64,000 nt of DNA from an uncultured Ignavibacteria bacterium. Lineage in GTDB: Bacteria; Bacteroidota; Ignavibacteria; Tepidaquicellales; OLB5. Positions 26,808-35,065 of the stretch are shown here, one piece after another (position 1 is the first letter of the stretch; every line of letters begins with the position of its first letter). The notes under the pieces were generated by a model that saw only the letters and a program-made list of their open reading frames with translations, ran no database searches and was not told the DNA's origin. The stretch is from assembly GCA_937873695.1 (NCBI GenBank), contig CALMYL010000028.1:1-64000 (forward strand). The letters run 5' to 3'. The translations under genes and the position numbers were made by a program.

Positions 26808-28400
26808 ATGCAAAAACGTAAATATCTGGTACCGATTTTCCTGATGTTGATCTCAATTGGTGTGCTTGTTGGCATGAAGGTCAATACTGCCGCATCAGGC
26901 GATGATGTTTTTGATAACGTCAGGAAATTCAACGAAGCTCTCACTTTGGTTCAGAAAAATTATGTTGATGATGTAAATGCGGATAAGCTTACCGAAGCTG
27001 CCATTAAAGGTATGCTGGCGCAGCTTGACCCGCACTCAACATATATTTCACAGGACCAGCTTAAGCGTATAAATGAAGATTTCCAGGGAAGCTTTGAAGG
27101 TATCGGGGTTGAGTTTGATATAGTAAACGATACAATCACTATTGTTACTCCAATTTCGGGGGGACCCTCAGAAGCGCTTGGAATACAGGCGGGTGACAAA
27201 ATAGTAAAAATTGACGGTGTTAATTCAGTTGGAATGACCAGGGAAGATGTTCCCAAAAAGCTTCGCGGTCCCAAGGGCACAAAAGTTGTTGTTTCAATTT
27301 CAAGAGGCGGGAACCCGAACCTGATAGATTTTGAAATTACGCGCGATAAAATTCCGCTTTACAGCGTTGACGCATCATTTATGATCAATAACGAAGTTGG
27401 ATACGCAAGAGTAACCAGGTTTTCAGCAACAACTTACGATGAGTTCGCAAAAGCGCTTGCCGAGATGAAGAAGCAGGGAATGAAAAAACTTGTTCTTGAC
27501 TTAAGGAATAATCCCGGCGGTTATCTTGACCAGGCTTTCAAAATGGCAAGTATGTTCATAGAGCGCGGTAAAAAAATTGTATATACAAAAAGCAGGATTC
27601 CCGCATTCAATGATGAGTACATTTCTGAAGGCGGAGAGTATACCAATATGCCGCTTATAGTCCTTGTAAATGACGGCTCGGCTTCTGCAAGTGAGATCGT
27701 TAGCGGCGCAATACAGGATTGGGACAGGGGCCTTATTGTCGGCGAAAATACATTCGGTAAAGGACTTGTTCAGAGACAGTATGACCTTTCAGACGGCTCG
27801 GCAATGCGCGTTACGACCTCCAGATATTACACTCCTTCAGGCAGGCTGATTCAGAAGCCGTATGAAGGCGGAGAATACAAAAAGATGCTTATGAATCCTG
27901 AAGAAGGTGATAACCTTTACCACAACAATGATACCAAAGATACATCAAGGCCTGAGTTTAAGACGATGGGCGGCAGGACAGTTTACGGCGGCGGCGGAGT
28001 CACTCCGGATTTTGTAATAAAACTTGATACTCTAACCGACTATTCCGTTCAGCTCCGCAGGGTTAACCTGTTTCTTGAATACGCAAATAATTATTATGAT
28101 GTAAATAAAGAAAATCTTAAATCAGGTTACTCAGATTTTCTGAAATTCAGGGATAACTTCCAGGTTACGCAGAACATGCTGGATGATTTTAAGGCGCTTG
28201 CCGCTTCAAAAAATATTTCATTTAACGATGAGCAGTACAGCCGTGATCTGGATTTTATAACAACCAGCATAAAATCAATTATTGCAAGGGATATTTGGGG
28301 CAACAACGGCAGTATGGCAGTTTGGCTGGCAACTGATAAACAATTTGAAAAGGCAATGACACTTTTCCCCGAAGCCGAAAAGCTTGCACATTTAAAATAA
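26808..28400 (+). CDS. ctpA: S41-family C-terminal processing peptidase (CtpA)
   Basis: An N-terminal signal anchor (residues 6-24) precedes a helical region, a PDZ domain (about 100-175, GIGVEFDIVNDTITIV and IQAGDKIVKIDG) and the S41 core. The Ser-Lys dyad is Ser293 in GSASASEIV and Lys318 in TFGKGLVQ, with the 25-residue spacing seen in Tsp. It acts in the periplasm, cutting substrates near their C-termini. The C-terminal ~140 residues form the extra helical domain usual for the Bacteroidota group. Length 530 aa fits. Confidence 0.95.
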   Translation: MQKRKYLVPIFLMLISIGVLVGMKVNTAASGDDVFDNVRKFNEALTLVQKNYVDDVNADKLTEAAIKGMLAQLDPHSTYISQDQLKRINEDFQGSFEGIGVEFDIVNDTITIVTPISGGPSEALGIQAGDKIVKIDGVNSVGMTREDVPKKLRGPKGTKVVVSISRGGNPNLIDFEITRDKIPLYSVDASFMINNEVGYARVTRFSATTYDEFAKALAEMKKQGMKKLVLDLRNNPGGYLDQAFKMASMFIERGKKIVYTKSRIPAFNDEYISEGGEYTNMPLIVLVNDGSASASEIVSGAIQDWDRGLIVGENTFGKGLVQRQYDLSDGSAMRVTTSRYYTPSGRLIQKPYEGGEYKKMLMNPEEGDNLYHNNDTKDTSRPEFKTMGGRTVYGGGGVTPDFVIKLDTLTDYSVQLRRVNLFLEYANNYYDVNKENLKSGYSDFLKFRDNFQVTQNMLDDFKALAASKNISFNDEQYSRDLDFITTSIKSIIARDIWGNNGSMAVWLATDKQFEKAMTLFPEAEKLAHLK

Positions 28401-28435
28401 AGTAAAGTTTTTGGTGAGAGTTTCCGGAAAGATAA

Positions 28436-29224
28436 ATGCTCTCAATATATAAAAATACAGTTTTAACATTAGTCTTGCTGCTTTTATTAAGCAGCAAGAC
28501 TTTTCCGCAAACAGAGGTACTTTATGGCGGAGAGGAGCTCTACTATGAAGTGAATTATTCGTTCATTAATATAGGCTGGGCAAAGTTCACCACGGAGAAA
28601 ATCACTGGGCAGACCGAGAGGTATATCTGCCGCGCGAAACTGAAATCAAATAATTCACTTCCTTTAATTGATGTTGATTTCGATTTCATAAGTGAAATTG
28701 AAATTAAAAACGGAAAGATAGTTCCTCATAAATTTACATCATACCAGTACAAAGACGGCAAAAAAAGTACAGAGGTGTACGATTTCCTGTATGATTCGGC
28801 TTTGATCAATATAAAACGAACGGGATATGACGGAAGAGTTGAGATCGATAAAAAGCTCAGAACTTCAACAGTGTTTCAGGATGGTCTTTCGATCTTTTAT
28901 TTTGCCCGGGCAAATACCAATAAAGATATTTCCGAATATGTGCCGGTACTTATGCAGACTGATACATCTTTGATGAAGATAGATTTTTCTGCCAAACGAA
29001 CTGATGTTGAAATAGGTGAGTTTGAGGGTGATATTGCTTCAGTATATCTTGAAGGATTTTCATATTTTACGGCCGTGTTTGGTTTAACCGGCGAGTTTTC
29101 AGGATGGTTTTCATATGATAAAGCAAGGATACCGCTTAAAGCAAAGCTTCAGGTAGAAATTGGAAGTATAACACTTGAACTGAAATCATGGAAACACGGG
29201 AATTGGCAGCCTCCGAAGTTTTAA
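28436..29224 (+). CDS. Exported DUF3108 protein
   Basis: The signal peptide (residues 1-25, ending TFPQ) has a long Leu core. The mature protein matches DUF3108: EELYYEVNYSFINIGWAKF at the start, then alternating beta strands, with a C-terminal SITLELKSW. DUF3108 proteins are periplasmic or outer-membrane-associated and have no firm function. The gene starts 35 bp after ctpA and probably shares its transcript. A perfect 12-bp hairpin lies in the signal-peptide codons. Confidence 0.88.
   Translation: MLSIYKNTVLTLVLLLLLSSKTFPQTEVLYGGEELYYEVNYSFINIGWAKFTTEKITGQTERYICRAKLKSNNSLPLIDVDFDFISEIEIKNGKIVPHKFTSYQYKDGKKSTEVYDFLYDSALINIKRTGYDGRVEIDKKLRTSTVFQDGLSIFYFARANTNKDISEYVPVLMQTDTSLMKIDFSAKRTDVEIGEFEGDIASVYLEGFSYFTAVFGLTGEFSGWFSYDKARIPLKAKLQVEIGSITLELKSWKHGNWQPPKF
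28472..28504 (+). promoter_or_regulatory. Terminator-like hairpin inside the DUF3108 signal-peptide codons
   Basis: GTCTTGCTGCTT pairs perfectly with AAGCAGCAAGAC around a 5-nt loop (28,472-28,500) and is followed by TTTT. It starts 36 nt after the ATG and encodes part of the Leu core. It could act as an attenuator or a 3'-end-stabilising hairpin for the ctpA transcript. Confidence 0.55.
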
Positions 29225-29238
29225 TCCTGAGCGGAGCG

Positions 29239-29268
29239 CCTGCCTGCCGTAACGGTAGTTCAGGCAGG
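29239..29268. repeat. Palindromic intergenic repeat (CCTGCCTG type)
   Basis: CCTGCCTG and CAGGCAGG form an 8-bp stem, with an inner CCGT/ACGG pair. It is framed by TCCTGAGCGGAG and AAGGATCTCA. It looks like a REP-type dispersed element in the gap after the DUF3108 gene. Confidence 0.7.
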
Positions 29269-29309
29269 AAGGATCTCATTTCAAAAAACTATGTAAAAAT
29301 TGTTAGAAG

Positions 29310-29350
29310 ATTCCTGCATTCCATGCCATAGGCAGGCGCGGCGCAGGAAT
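29310..29350. repeat. Palindromic intergenic repeat (ATTCCTGC type)
   Basis: ATTCCTGC at 29,310-29,317 and GCAGGAAT at 29,343-29,350 form an 8-bp stem around a GC-rich centre. Similar fragments (CATTCCTGC, GCAGGAATC) occur at 56.8-57.0 kb. Confidence 0.65.
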
Positions 29351-29403
29351 GCAAATATAAAAAATTTGGTTTACCTATTGAAGTTTCGGAATAAATAATA
29401 CAG

Positions 29404-29424
29404 ATGCTGAACCAGGTTCAGCAT
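29404..29424. repeat. Perfect palindrome just upstream of the carbonic anhydrase gene
   Basis: ATGCTGAACC-A-GGTTCAGCAT is a perfect 10-bp inverted repeat with a 1-nt centre. Its ATG creates a false upstream start for the next gene. Confidence 0.75.
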
Positions 29425-29439
29425 GACAAAGTTAAAAAT

Positions 29440-29991
29440 ATGATTCTTCCATATCAAAATAAATATCCTAAGATCCACGATTCTGTACTTGTAGCCGAAG
29501 GCGCGCATGTAATTGGCGATGTTGAAATCGGCAAGGATTCCAGCATTTGGTTTAATACAGTTATAAGAGGTGATGTAAATTATATAAGAATAGGTGAGCG
29601 GACCAACATTCAGGATCTTTCAGTGGTTCACGTTACATACAAAAAATTCCCCACTTTTATAGGGAATGATATATCCATTGGTCACAGCGCAGTCATCCAC
29701 GGATGCAAAATTGATGATTTTGTTCTTATTGGAATCGGTGCTAAATTGCTTGATAATTGCCATGTGAATTCATTTTCGCTTGTCGCGGCAGGTTCGGTAG
29801 TTAAAGAAGGATTCGAAGTTCCTGAAGGTACACTTGTAGCCGGAGTTCCGGCAAAAATTATCAGAGAACTTAAGCCCGAAGAGATCGAAAAAATACGTCA
29901 AAACGCTAAAAATTACCTGTTTTACTGTCAGCAATACAAGGAATTCAACAAAGGGCTCGGTTTTCAAGAAATTTTGACACTTGACAAATAA
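29440..29991 (+). CDS. Gamma-class carbonic anhydrase family protein
   Basis: The protein is a left-handed beta-helix of hexapeptide repeats (VIGDVEIGKDSSIWFNTVIRGDVNYIRIG). The three zinc-binding His are seen in VVHV, IGHS and VIHG, the gamma-CA pattern. Members hydrate CO2 or have unclear roles (YrdA, PaaY). I chose the ATG at 29,440. The frame opens earlier at 29,404, but those 12 codons come from a palindromic repeat and encode LNQVQHD, which is not part of the family. Length from 29,440 is 183 aa, close to the usual 170-180. Confidence 0.92.
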   Translation: MILPYQNKYPKIHDSVLVAEGAHVIGDVEIGKDSSIWFNTVIRGDVNYIRIGERTNIQDLSVVHVTYKKFPTFIGNDISIGHSAVIHGCKIDDFVLIGIGAKLLDNCHVNSFSLVAAGSVVKEGFEVPEGTLVAGVPAKIIRELKPEEIEKIRQNAKNYLFYCQQYKEFNKGLGFQEILTLDK

Positions 29992-30086
29992 TAAATTTCT
30001 GTATATTTTTAAGTGTCGTAAAATAAGAAGTTTTGATAAGATGTTAATGTTACACTTTAATTTTGTTGAATTTAAGTTAAGTTTTA

Positions 30087-30542
30087 TTGCCTAAGGTTAA
30101 GAAAAAAGATATATTTTTAACTAAATCGTTAGTATTGATAAATAATTTACACCCGTCTTATAAGCTTCCAATTTCACATAATAACGTCAGGGAATCGGTA
30201 TCTGAAGTAATGGATGGAGAGGATTGCCGTTTTAATGAAATTATTGTAAATTTCGTTAATGATAGTGCGATCAGAAAGTTAAATCTGGAATATTTGGATC
30301 ACAACTATAATACTGATATCATTACGTTCCCTTACAATGATAAAAGAAAAGAAATAGAAGGTGAAATCTTTATTTCCCTGGATACTGTTAAAAAAAACGG
30401 GAAGTTTTACGGTTCGGGATATAAAAAGGAACTCAGGCGTGTTATAATACATGGGTGCCTTCATTTGGCCGGGTATGAGGATAGCTCTGTGAAGCAGAAG
30501 GAACTTATCAGAAGCAGGGAGAATTACTACCTTAGCATATAA
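30087..30542 (+). CDS. ybeY: Endoribonuclease YbeY (rRNA maturation)
   Basis: The metal-binding block is RRVIIHGCLHLAGYED: two His of the canonical HGxLHLxGYDH motif are present, and the third metal ligand position is occupied by Asp, as is usual in Bacteroidota homologues. DHNYNTDIITFPY and GEIFISLDTV are further family blocks. YbeY takes part in 16S rRNA 3'-end processing and ribosome quality control. The start is a TTG at 30,087, since no ATG precedes the conserved region. Smg and topA follow on the same strand. Confidence 0.92.
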   Translation: MPKVKKKDIFLTKSLVLINNLHPSYKLPISHNNVRESVSEVMDGEDCRFNEIIVNFVNDSAIRKLNLEYLDHNYNTDIITFPYNDKRKEIEGEIFISLDTVKKNGKFYGSGYKKELRRVIIHGCLHLAGYEDSSVKQKELIRSRENYYLSI

Positions 30543-30611
30543 ACAGAAGCAAAAGTGTAAAATAGCTGTAATAGTATAAAACAGCGGCAAAAAAGGGGAA
30601 AGATACATTTA

Positions 30612-31070
30612 ATGTTATACGAGAAGATAATAGAGATAATTGTATATCTGTTAAGTGAGCTTAAGAACAATAAGCAGCTTGCTGAAGTGGATATGGATAA
30701 TCTTGAGAAGCTTGGTTACACGCAGAACGAAATAAATACAGCTTTCAGCTGGGTTTATTCAAAGATCTACGCGGGTGAAAAGATATTTCTTGATCCAAAA
30801 TCCGATACGCGGTCACAGCGTTTTCTGCATGATGCGGAACAAAATGTTGTCAGCGCAGAAGGATACGGTTACCTGGTTCAGCTAAAAGAACTTGGTCTGA
30901 TAAATAATATGGATATTGATCTTATAATTGATAAGATCATGGTTTCCAGCTACAACAATGTTTCAAAAGAAGATATGAAGTCAATTATAGCTTCATACCT
31001 GCTGGATCTGGATGAAATGAATGATACAAACAGCAGGGTTATGATAAACATAAACGATACAATTCACTAA
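30612..31070 (+). CDS. smg: Smg family protein (DUF494)
   Basis: The 152-aa protein matches DUF494: LYEKIIEIIVYLLSELKNN at the start, LEKLGYTQNEINTAFSWVY, then LGLINNMDIDLIIDKIM. It is helical and cytoplasmic. In E. coli smg lies next to a topA-like zinc-finger gene, and here it sits 42 bp before topA, the same association. The function is unknown. Confidence 0.93.
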   Translation: MLYEKIIEIIVYLLSELKNNKQLAEVDMDNLEKLGYTQNEINTAFSWVYSKIYAGEKIFLDPKSDTRSQRFLHDAEQNVVSAEGYGYLVQLKELGLINNMDIDLIIDKIMVSSYNNVSKEDMKSIIASYLLDLDEMNDTNSRVMININDTIH

Positions 31071-31112
31071 TACAGAATCACTAAAAGAAAAAGAACAGGC
31101 AATATAGAGTAA

Positions 31113-33431
31113 ATGGCAAAATCATTGGTAATAGTTGAGTCTCCATCAAAGGCGAAGACCATAAACAAATATCTTGGAAAAGGATATAAGGTTATCGCTT
31201 CTGTGGGACATATTAAGAATCTGCCTAAAAGCAAAATCAGCGTGGATTTTGAAAATGGCTATGAGCTTACCTATGAAACTATTCCGGGTAAGGAAAAAGT
31301 AATTGATGAAATGAAGGAGCTTTCAGAAGGAGCAGATAAGATATACATAGCAACAGATCCTGACCGCGAAGGCGAAGCCATCGCATTTGATATTGCCGAA
31401 GAAGTAAAAGGAAAGAACTCTAATATCTACCGCGTACTTTTTAATGAAATTACCAAGAAGGGCGTAGAAGAAGGAATTAACAATCCCCTGCAGATAGATG
31501 AGAAACTTGTCAGCTCTCAGCAGGCACGCCGTGCACTTGACAGGATAGTTGGATATAAGGTAAGCCCGTTTTTGTGGAGAGTAGTGTATTACGGTCTTTC
31601 AGCAGGAAGAGTCCAGTCAGTTGCGCTGAGGCTTATTTGCGACCGCGAAGAAGAGATCAGGAACTTTGTTCCTGTGGAGTACTGGAGCATACTTGCCAAT
31701 TTCCGGGATAGAGATAAGAACAAAGTTTTTGAATCAAAACTAATATCTCAGAACGATACTTCATTTAAATTCAACGGAGATGACCCCAAGATAAACAATG
31801 AAGCTGAGGCAAATGAAATTATCAGCGATCTGAATTCAAAGCAGTTCAAAGTATCAGATATTATCAGGAAAGAAGTAAAACGGAATCCATACCCGCCGTT
31901 CACAACATCATCGCTTCAGCAGGATTCATCAGTAAGGCTGCGCTTTGCGCCTAAGAAAACAATGATGCTTGCGCAGAAGCTTTATGAAGGTATTGATATA
32001 GGTGAAGAGGGTTTAACCGGTCTTATTACGTACATGAGAACTGACTCCACACGCTTAAGTGAGGATGCAGTTGCAGAAGCCCGGGGTTACATCAAAGAAA
32101 CATTTGGAAAAGAATTTTTACCCAAAGAAGCTAAGGTTTACTCAAAGAAGAAGGAAAATACTCAGGATGCGCACGAAGCTATAAGGCCAACATCAGTTTG
32201 GCGAACCCCTGAGAGCCTTAAAGCTGACCTGACGCCGGACCTGTTAAGACTTTACGACCTTATTTGGAAAAGGTTTGTTGCCTGCCAGATGCAGAATTCA
32301 GTAAGCGACCAGATCACTTTATTGATTGACTCGTTTTCCGATTCAGAGAACGGGAAGAAGCTCAATACTTACCAGTTCCGCACAACGGATTCTACCATAA
32401 AATTCAAAGGATTTCTTGCTTTATATGATGATGTATTTGAAGAAGAAGCAGAAGACACCGAAGATGAGTTCGCAATTCCCGAGGGAATTGAGATCGGAGA
32501 CCTGCTGGATATGAAGGAAATTTTCAGCAAGCAGCATTTCACTAACCCGCCTCCCAGATACACAGAAAGCAGCCTGATAAAGCAGCTCGATAATTTGGGT
32601 ATAGGCAGACCTTCTACCTACGCGCTGATAGTTTCAACTATCATAAACAGGACTTATTGTGACTTAAAGGAAAGAAAACTCTACGCAACAGAGCTTGGTG
32701 AAACAGTCAACAAGCTGCTTGCATCCCATTTTTCTGATGTGATAAGCGTTAAGTTCACCGCTCAGATGGAAGAAGAGCTCGATAAGATCGCCGAAGGCGA
32801 CTTATCATATAAAAAAGTACTTGATGATTTTTACCTGCCGTTCAATCTTGACCTTGAGTTTTTAAACAAGAAAACCAAGGAAATAAAAGAATCGCTGATT
32901 GAGCATACAGATATTGTGTGCGATAAATGCGGCGGAGCTATGCTTATAAAGTGGGGCAGGAACGGAAGATTCCTTTCATGCAGCAAATATCCCAAATGCA
33001 AGAATGCGCAGCCGCTTCCGGGTGAGCAGGAAGAGCACCAGGAACTTGCCGAAGGCAAGTTCTGCGGAGTCTGCGGCGCTCCAATGGTGGTTAAATCCAG
33101 CAAATACGGTAAATTCCTTGGATGTTCAAGATATCCGGAGTGCAAGAATATTCAGCCTATTACGCTTGGTATTAAGTGCCCCAAATGCAAGGAAGGCGAA
33201 GTTTTAGCCCGTAAAGCTCTTAAATCAAAAAAAGTATTCTATGGATGTACAAGGTATCCTGATTGTGATTTCATATCCAACAGCAAACCGCGGGAGACCA
33301 AATGCGAAATGTGCGGCAGCAGTTACATGCTTGAAAAGTATTCCAAGAAAAAGGGCGAATATCTTGAGTGTCCTGAGTGTAAACACAAAGTTGAGCTTGA
33401 ATCAAAAGATGCCGTTGAAACTTCGGGATAA
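31113..33431 (+). CDS. topA: DNA topoisomerase I TopA
   Basis: This type IA topoisomerase relaxes negative supercoils. The Toprim domain opens with SLVIVESPSKAKTINKYLG and contains TDPDREGEA (residues 81-89) for Mg binding. The catalytic Tyr is Tyr307 in GLITYMRTDS. The C-terminus has four Cys4 zinc ribbons, starting CDKCGG, CGVCGA, CPKC and CEMCGS. The second to fourth follow closely after each other. At 772 aa it is a normal length. smg lies directly upstream. Confidence 0.97.
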   Translation: MAKSLVIVESPSKAKTINKYLGKGYKVIASVGHIKNLPKSKISVDFENGYELTYETIPGKEKVIDEMKELSEGADKIYIATDPDREGEAIAFDIAEEVKGKNSNIYRVLFNEITKKGVEEGINNPLQIDEKLVSSQQARRALDRIVGYKVSPFLWRVVYYGLSAGRVQSVALRLICDREEEIRNFVPVEYWSILANFRDRDKNKVFESKLISQNDTSFKFNGDDPKINNEAEANEIISDLNSKQFKVSDIIRKEVKRNPYPPFTTSSLQQDSSVRLRFAPKKTMMLAQKLYEGIDIGEEGLTGLITYMRTDSTRLSEDAVAEARGYIKETFGKEFLPKEAKVYSKKKENTQDAHEAIRPTSVWRTPESLKADLTPDLLRLYDLIWKRFVACQMQNSVSDQITLLIDSFSDSENGKKLNTYQFRTTDSTIKFKGFLALYDDVFEEEAEDTEDEFAIPEGIEIGDLLDMKEIFSKQHFTNPPPRYTESSLIKQLDNLGIGRPSTYALIVSTIINRTYCDLKERKLYATELGETVNKLLASHFSDVISVKFTAQMEEELDKIAEGDLSYKKVLDDFYLPFNLDLEFLNKKTKEIKESLIEHTDIVCDKCGGAMLIKWGRNGRFLSCSKYPKCKNAQPLPGEQEEHQELAEGKFCGVCGAPMVVKSSKYGKFLGCSRYPECKNIQPITLGIKCPKCKEGEVLARKALKSKKVFYGCTRYPDCDFISNSKPRETKCEMCGSSYMLEKYSKKKGEYLECPECKHKVELESKDAVETSG

Positions 33432-33469
33432 TTTCTTTATTTTGCAGTTCAACTTCATCCGAACATAAA

Positions 33470-35065
33470 ATGAAAAGACGAAATTTTATAAAATGCTGCT
33501 CTATGGCTCTGCCGGGAGCAGTTTTTGCTAATAGTATAGGGGGTAATGTTTTGAGCGCGACTGGTGAAATAACTATGCCCAGGCATAGAATGTATGATGA
33601 TGATTATATCAAAAAGATAGCCGATACTGTTTTGTTTACCGCAAAGAACAGCGGTGCATCGTATTCGGATTTCAGGCTGAGCAACTTCCGTTCGCAGAAC
33701 GTATCTACGCGTGAGCAGGTGATACAATCTGTAAGAGATAACGAAAATTTTGGTTTTGCCGTAAGGGTTATAATTGAGGGTACATGGGGATTTGCTGCAA
33801 GCAGTACATTCAGTGAAGATGAAGCCGTCAGAATAACAAAAATAGCCTGCGAAACGGCTAAGGCAAATAAACGTATTCAGACGAAGAAAGTTGAACTTGT
33901 GCCTGCGCCTTCATACAACGAAACATGGACAACCCCAATAAAAAAGAATGCATTTGAAGTTTCCATTAATGATAAAGTGAACTTCCTCTTTAATATTAAT
34001 GAAAAAGCAAAGAGCCTGGGGGCTGATTTCTGCAGCTCATTTATTTGGGCTGTTAATGAATGGAAGTATTTTGCGTCATCAGAAGGCTCATACATTAAGC
34101 AGGACCTGCACAGGTTATGGTCTGCGTTTGATCTTACTGTTGTTGATAAGGAGACAGGCAATTTTGAATCACGCGATTCATTTACCGTTCCGATAGGCAA
34201 AGGTTATGAGTATGTTGAAGAATACGATTACATGAAAGACCTTGAAGAAGCAGTTGAGCACACAAAAATGAAACATAAAGCTCCTTCAGTGCAGCCGGCA
34301 AAACGTGACCTGATACTGGATTCAAATCACCTGTGGCTTACTATACATGAATCATGCGGCCACCCTACTGAACTAGACAGGGCTCTTGGCTATGAGGCAA
34401 ATTACGCCGGTACAAGCTTTATGACGCCTGATAAGCTGAATAAACTGCAGTACGGCAGCAGTGTAATTAACATGAAGGGTGACAGAACACAGAAAGACGG
34501 TTTGGCTACCCGCGGATTTGATGATGACGGCGTTAAAACTACTGAATGGGATATTATTAAAGAAGGTAAGTTTGTTGGCTACCAGACAACCCGTGAAATG
34601 GCAAAGTTCATTGGTGAAAGCGCATCTAACGGATGCGCGTATGCCGATAGCTGGGATCACTTCCCGATACAGAGAATGCCCAATGTTTCACTTCAGCCCG
34701 GTAAAAATAAACTTTCACTGGCTGAGCTTATTGCTGATACTGAAGACGGAATTTTCATAAAGGGAAGCGGAAGCTGGTCAATTGATATGCAGCGGTATAA
34801 TTTTCAGTTCACAGGGCAGGAATTCTGGGAAATTAAGAACGGTAAAATTATTGGTATGCTTAAAGATGTTGCTTACCAGGGTAATACTGTTGACTTCTGG
34901 AATTCATGTGACGCGGTTTGTGATGAAACAGAATACAGGCTTGGAGGCTCATTTTTCTGCGGAAAAGGTGAGCCCGGACAGGTTTCACCTGTCAGCCATG
35001 GCTCATCACCTGCAAGATTCAGAAAGGTTAATATATTGAATACATCGAAGGAGGCGGGAAATTGA
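33470..35065 (+). CDS. tldD: TldD-family metalloprotease subunit with Tat-like signal
   Basis: The TldD zinc motif HEx3H is seen as HESCGHPTELDRALG, with a further ligand expected near SFFCGKGEPGQ. TldD forms a heterodimer with TldE and degrades unfolded peptides through a narrow channel. The N-terminus MKRRNFIKCCSMALPGAVF carries a twin-arginine motif and a hydrophobic stretch, which suggests Tat export, as described for some Bacteroidota TldD proteins. The TldE gene starts within the stop codon of this gene (TTGA overlap). Confidence 0.93.
   Translation: MKRRNFIKCCSMALPGAVFANSIGGNVLSATGEITMPRHRMYDDDYIKKIADTVLFTAKNSGASYSDFRLSNFRSQNVSTREQVIQSVRDNENFGFAVRVIIEGTWGFAASSTFSEDEAVRITKIACETAKANKRIQTKKVELVPAPSYNETWTTPIKKNAFEVSINDKVNFLFNINEKAKSLGADFCSSFIWAVNEWKYFASSEGSYIKQDLHRLWSAFDLTVVDKETGNFESRDSFTVPIGKGYEYVEEYDYMKDLEEAVEHTKMKHKAPSVQPAKRDLILDSNHLWLTIHESCGHPTELDRALGYEANYAGTSFMTPDKLNKLQYGSSVINMKGDRTQKDGLATRGFDDDGVKTTEWDIIKEGKFVGYQTTREMAKFIGESASNGCAYADSWDHFPIQRMPNVSLQPGKNKLSLAELIADTEDGIFIKGSGSWSIDMQRYNFQFTGQEFWEIKNGKIIGMLKDVAYQGNTVDFWNSCDAVCDETEYRLGGSFFCGKGEPGQVSPVSHGSSPARFRKVNILNTSKEAGN

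Noticed and set aside
29404-29439. Longer N-terminus of the carbonic anhydrase
   Set aside because: The bases belong to a palindromic repeat and the residues do not fit the family.
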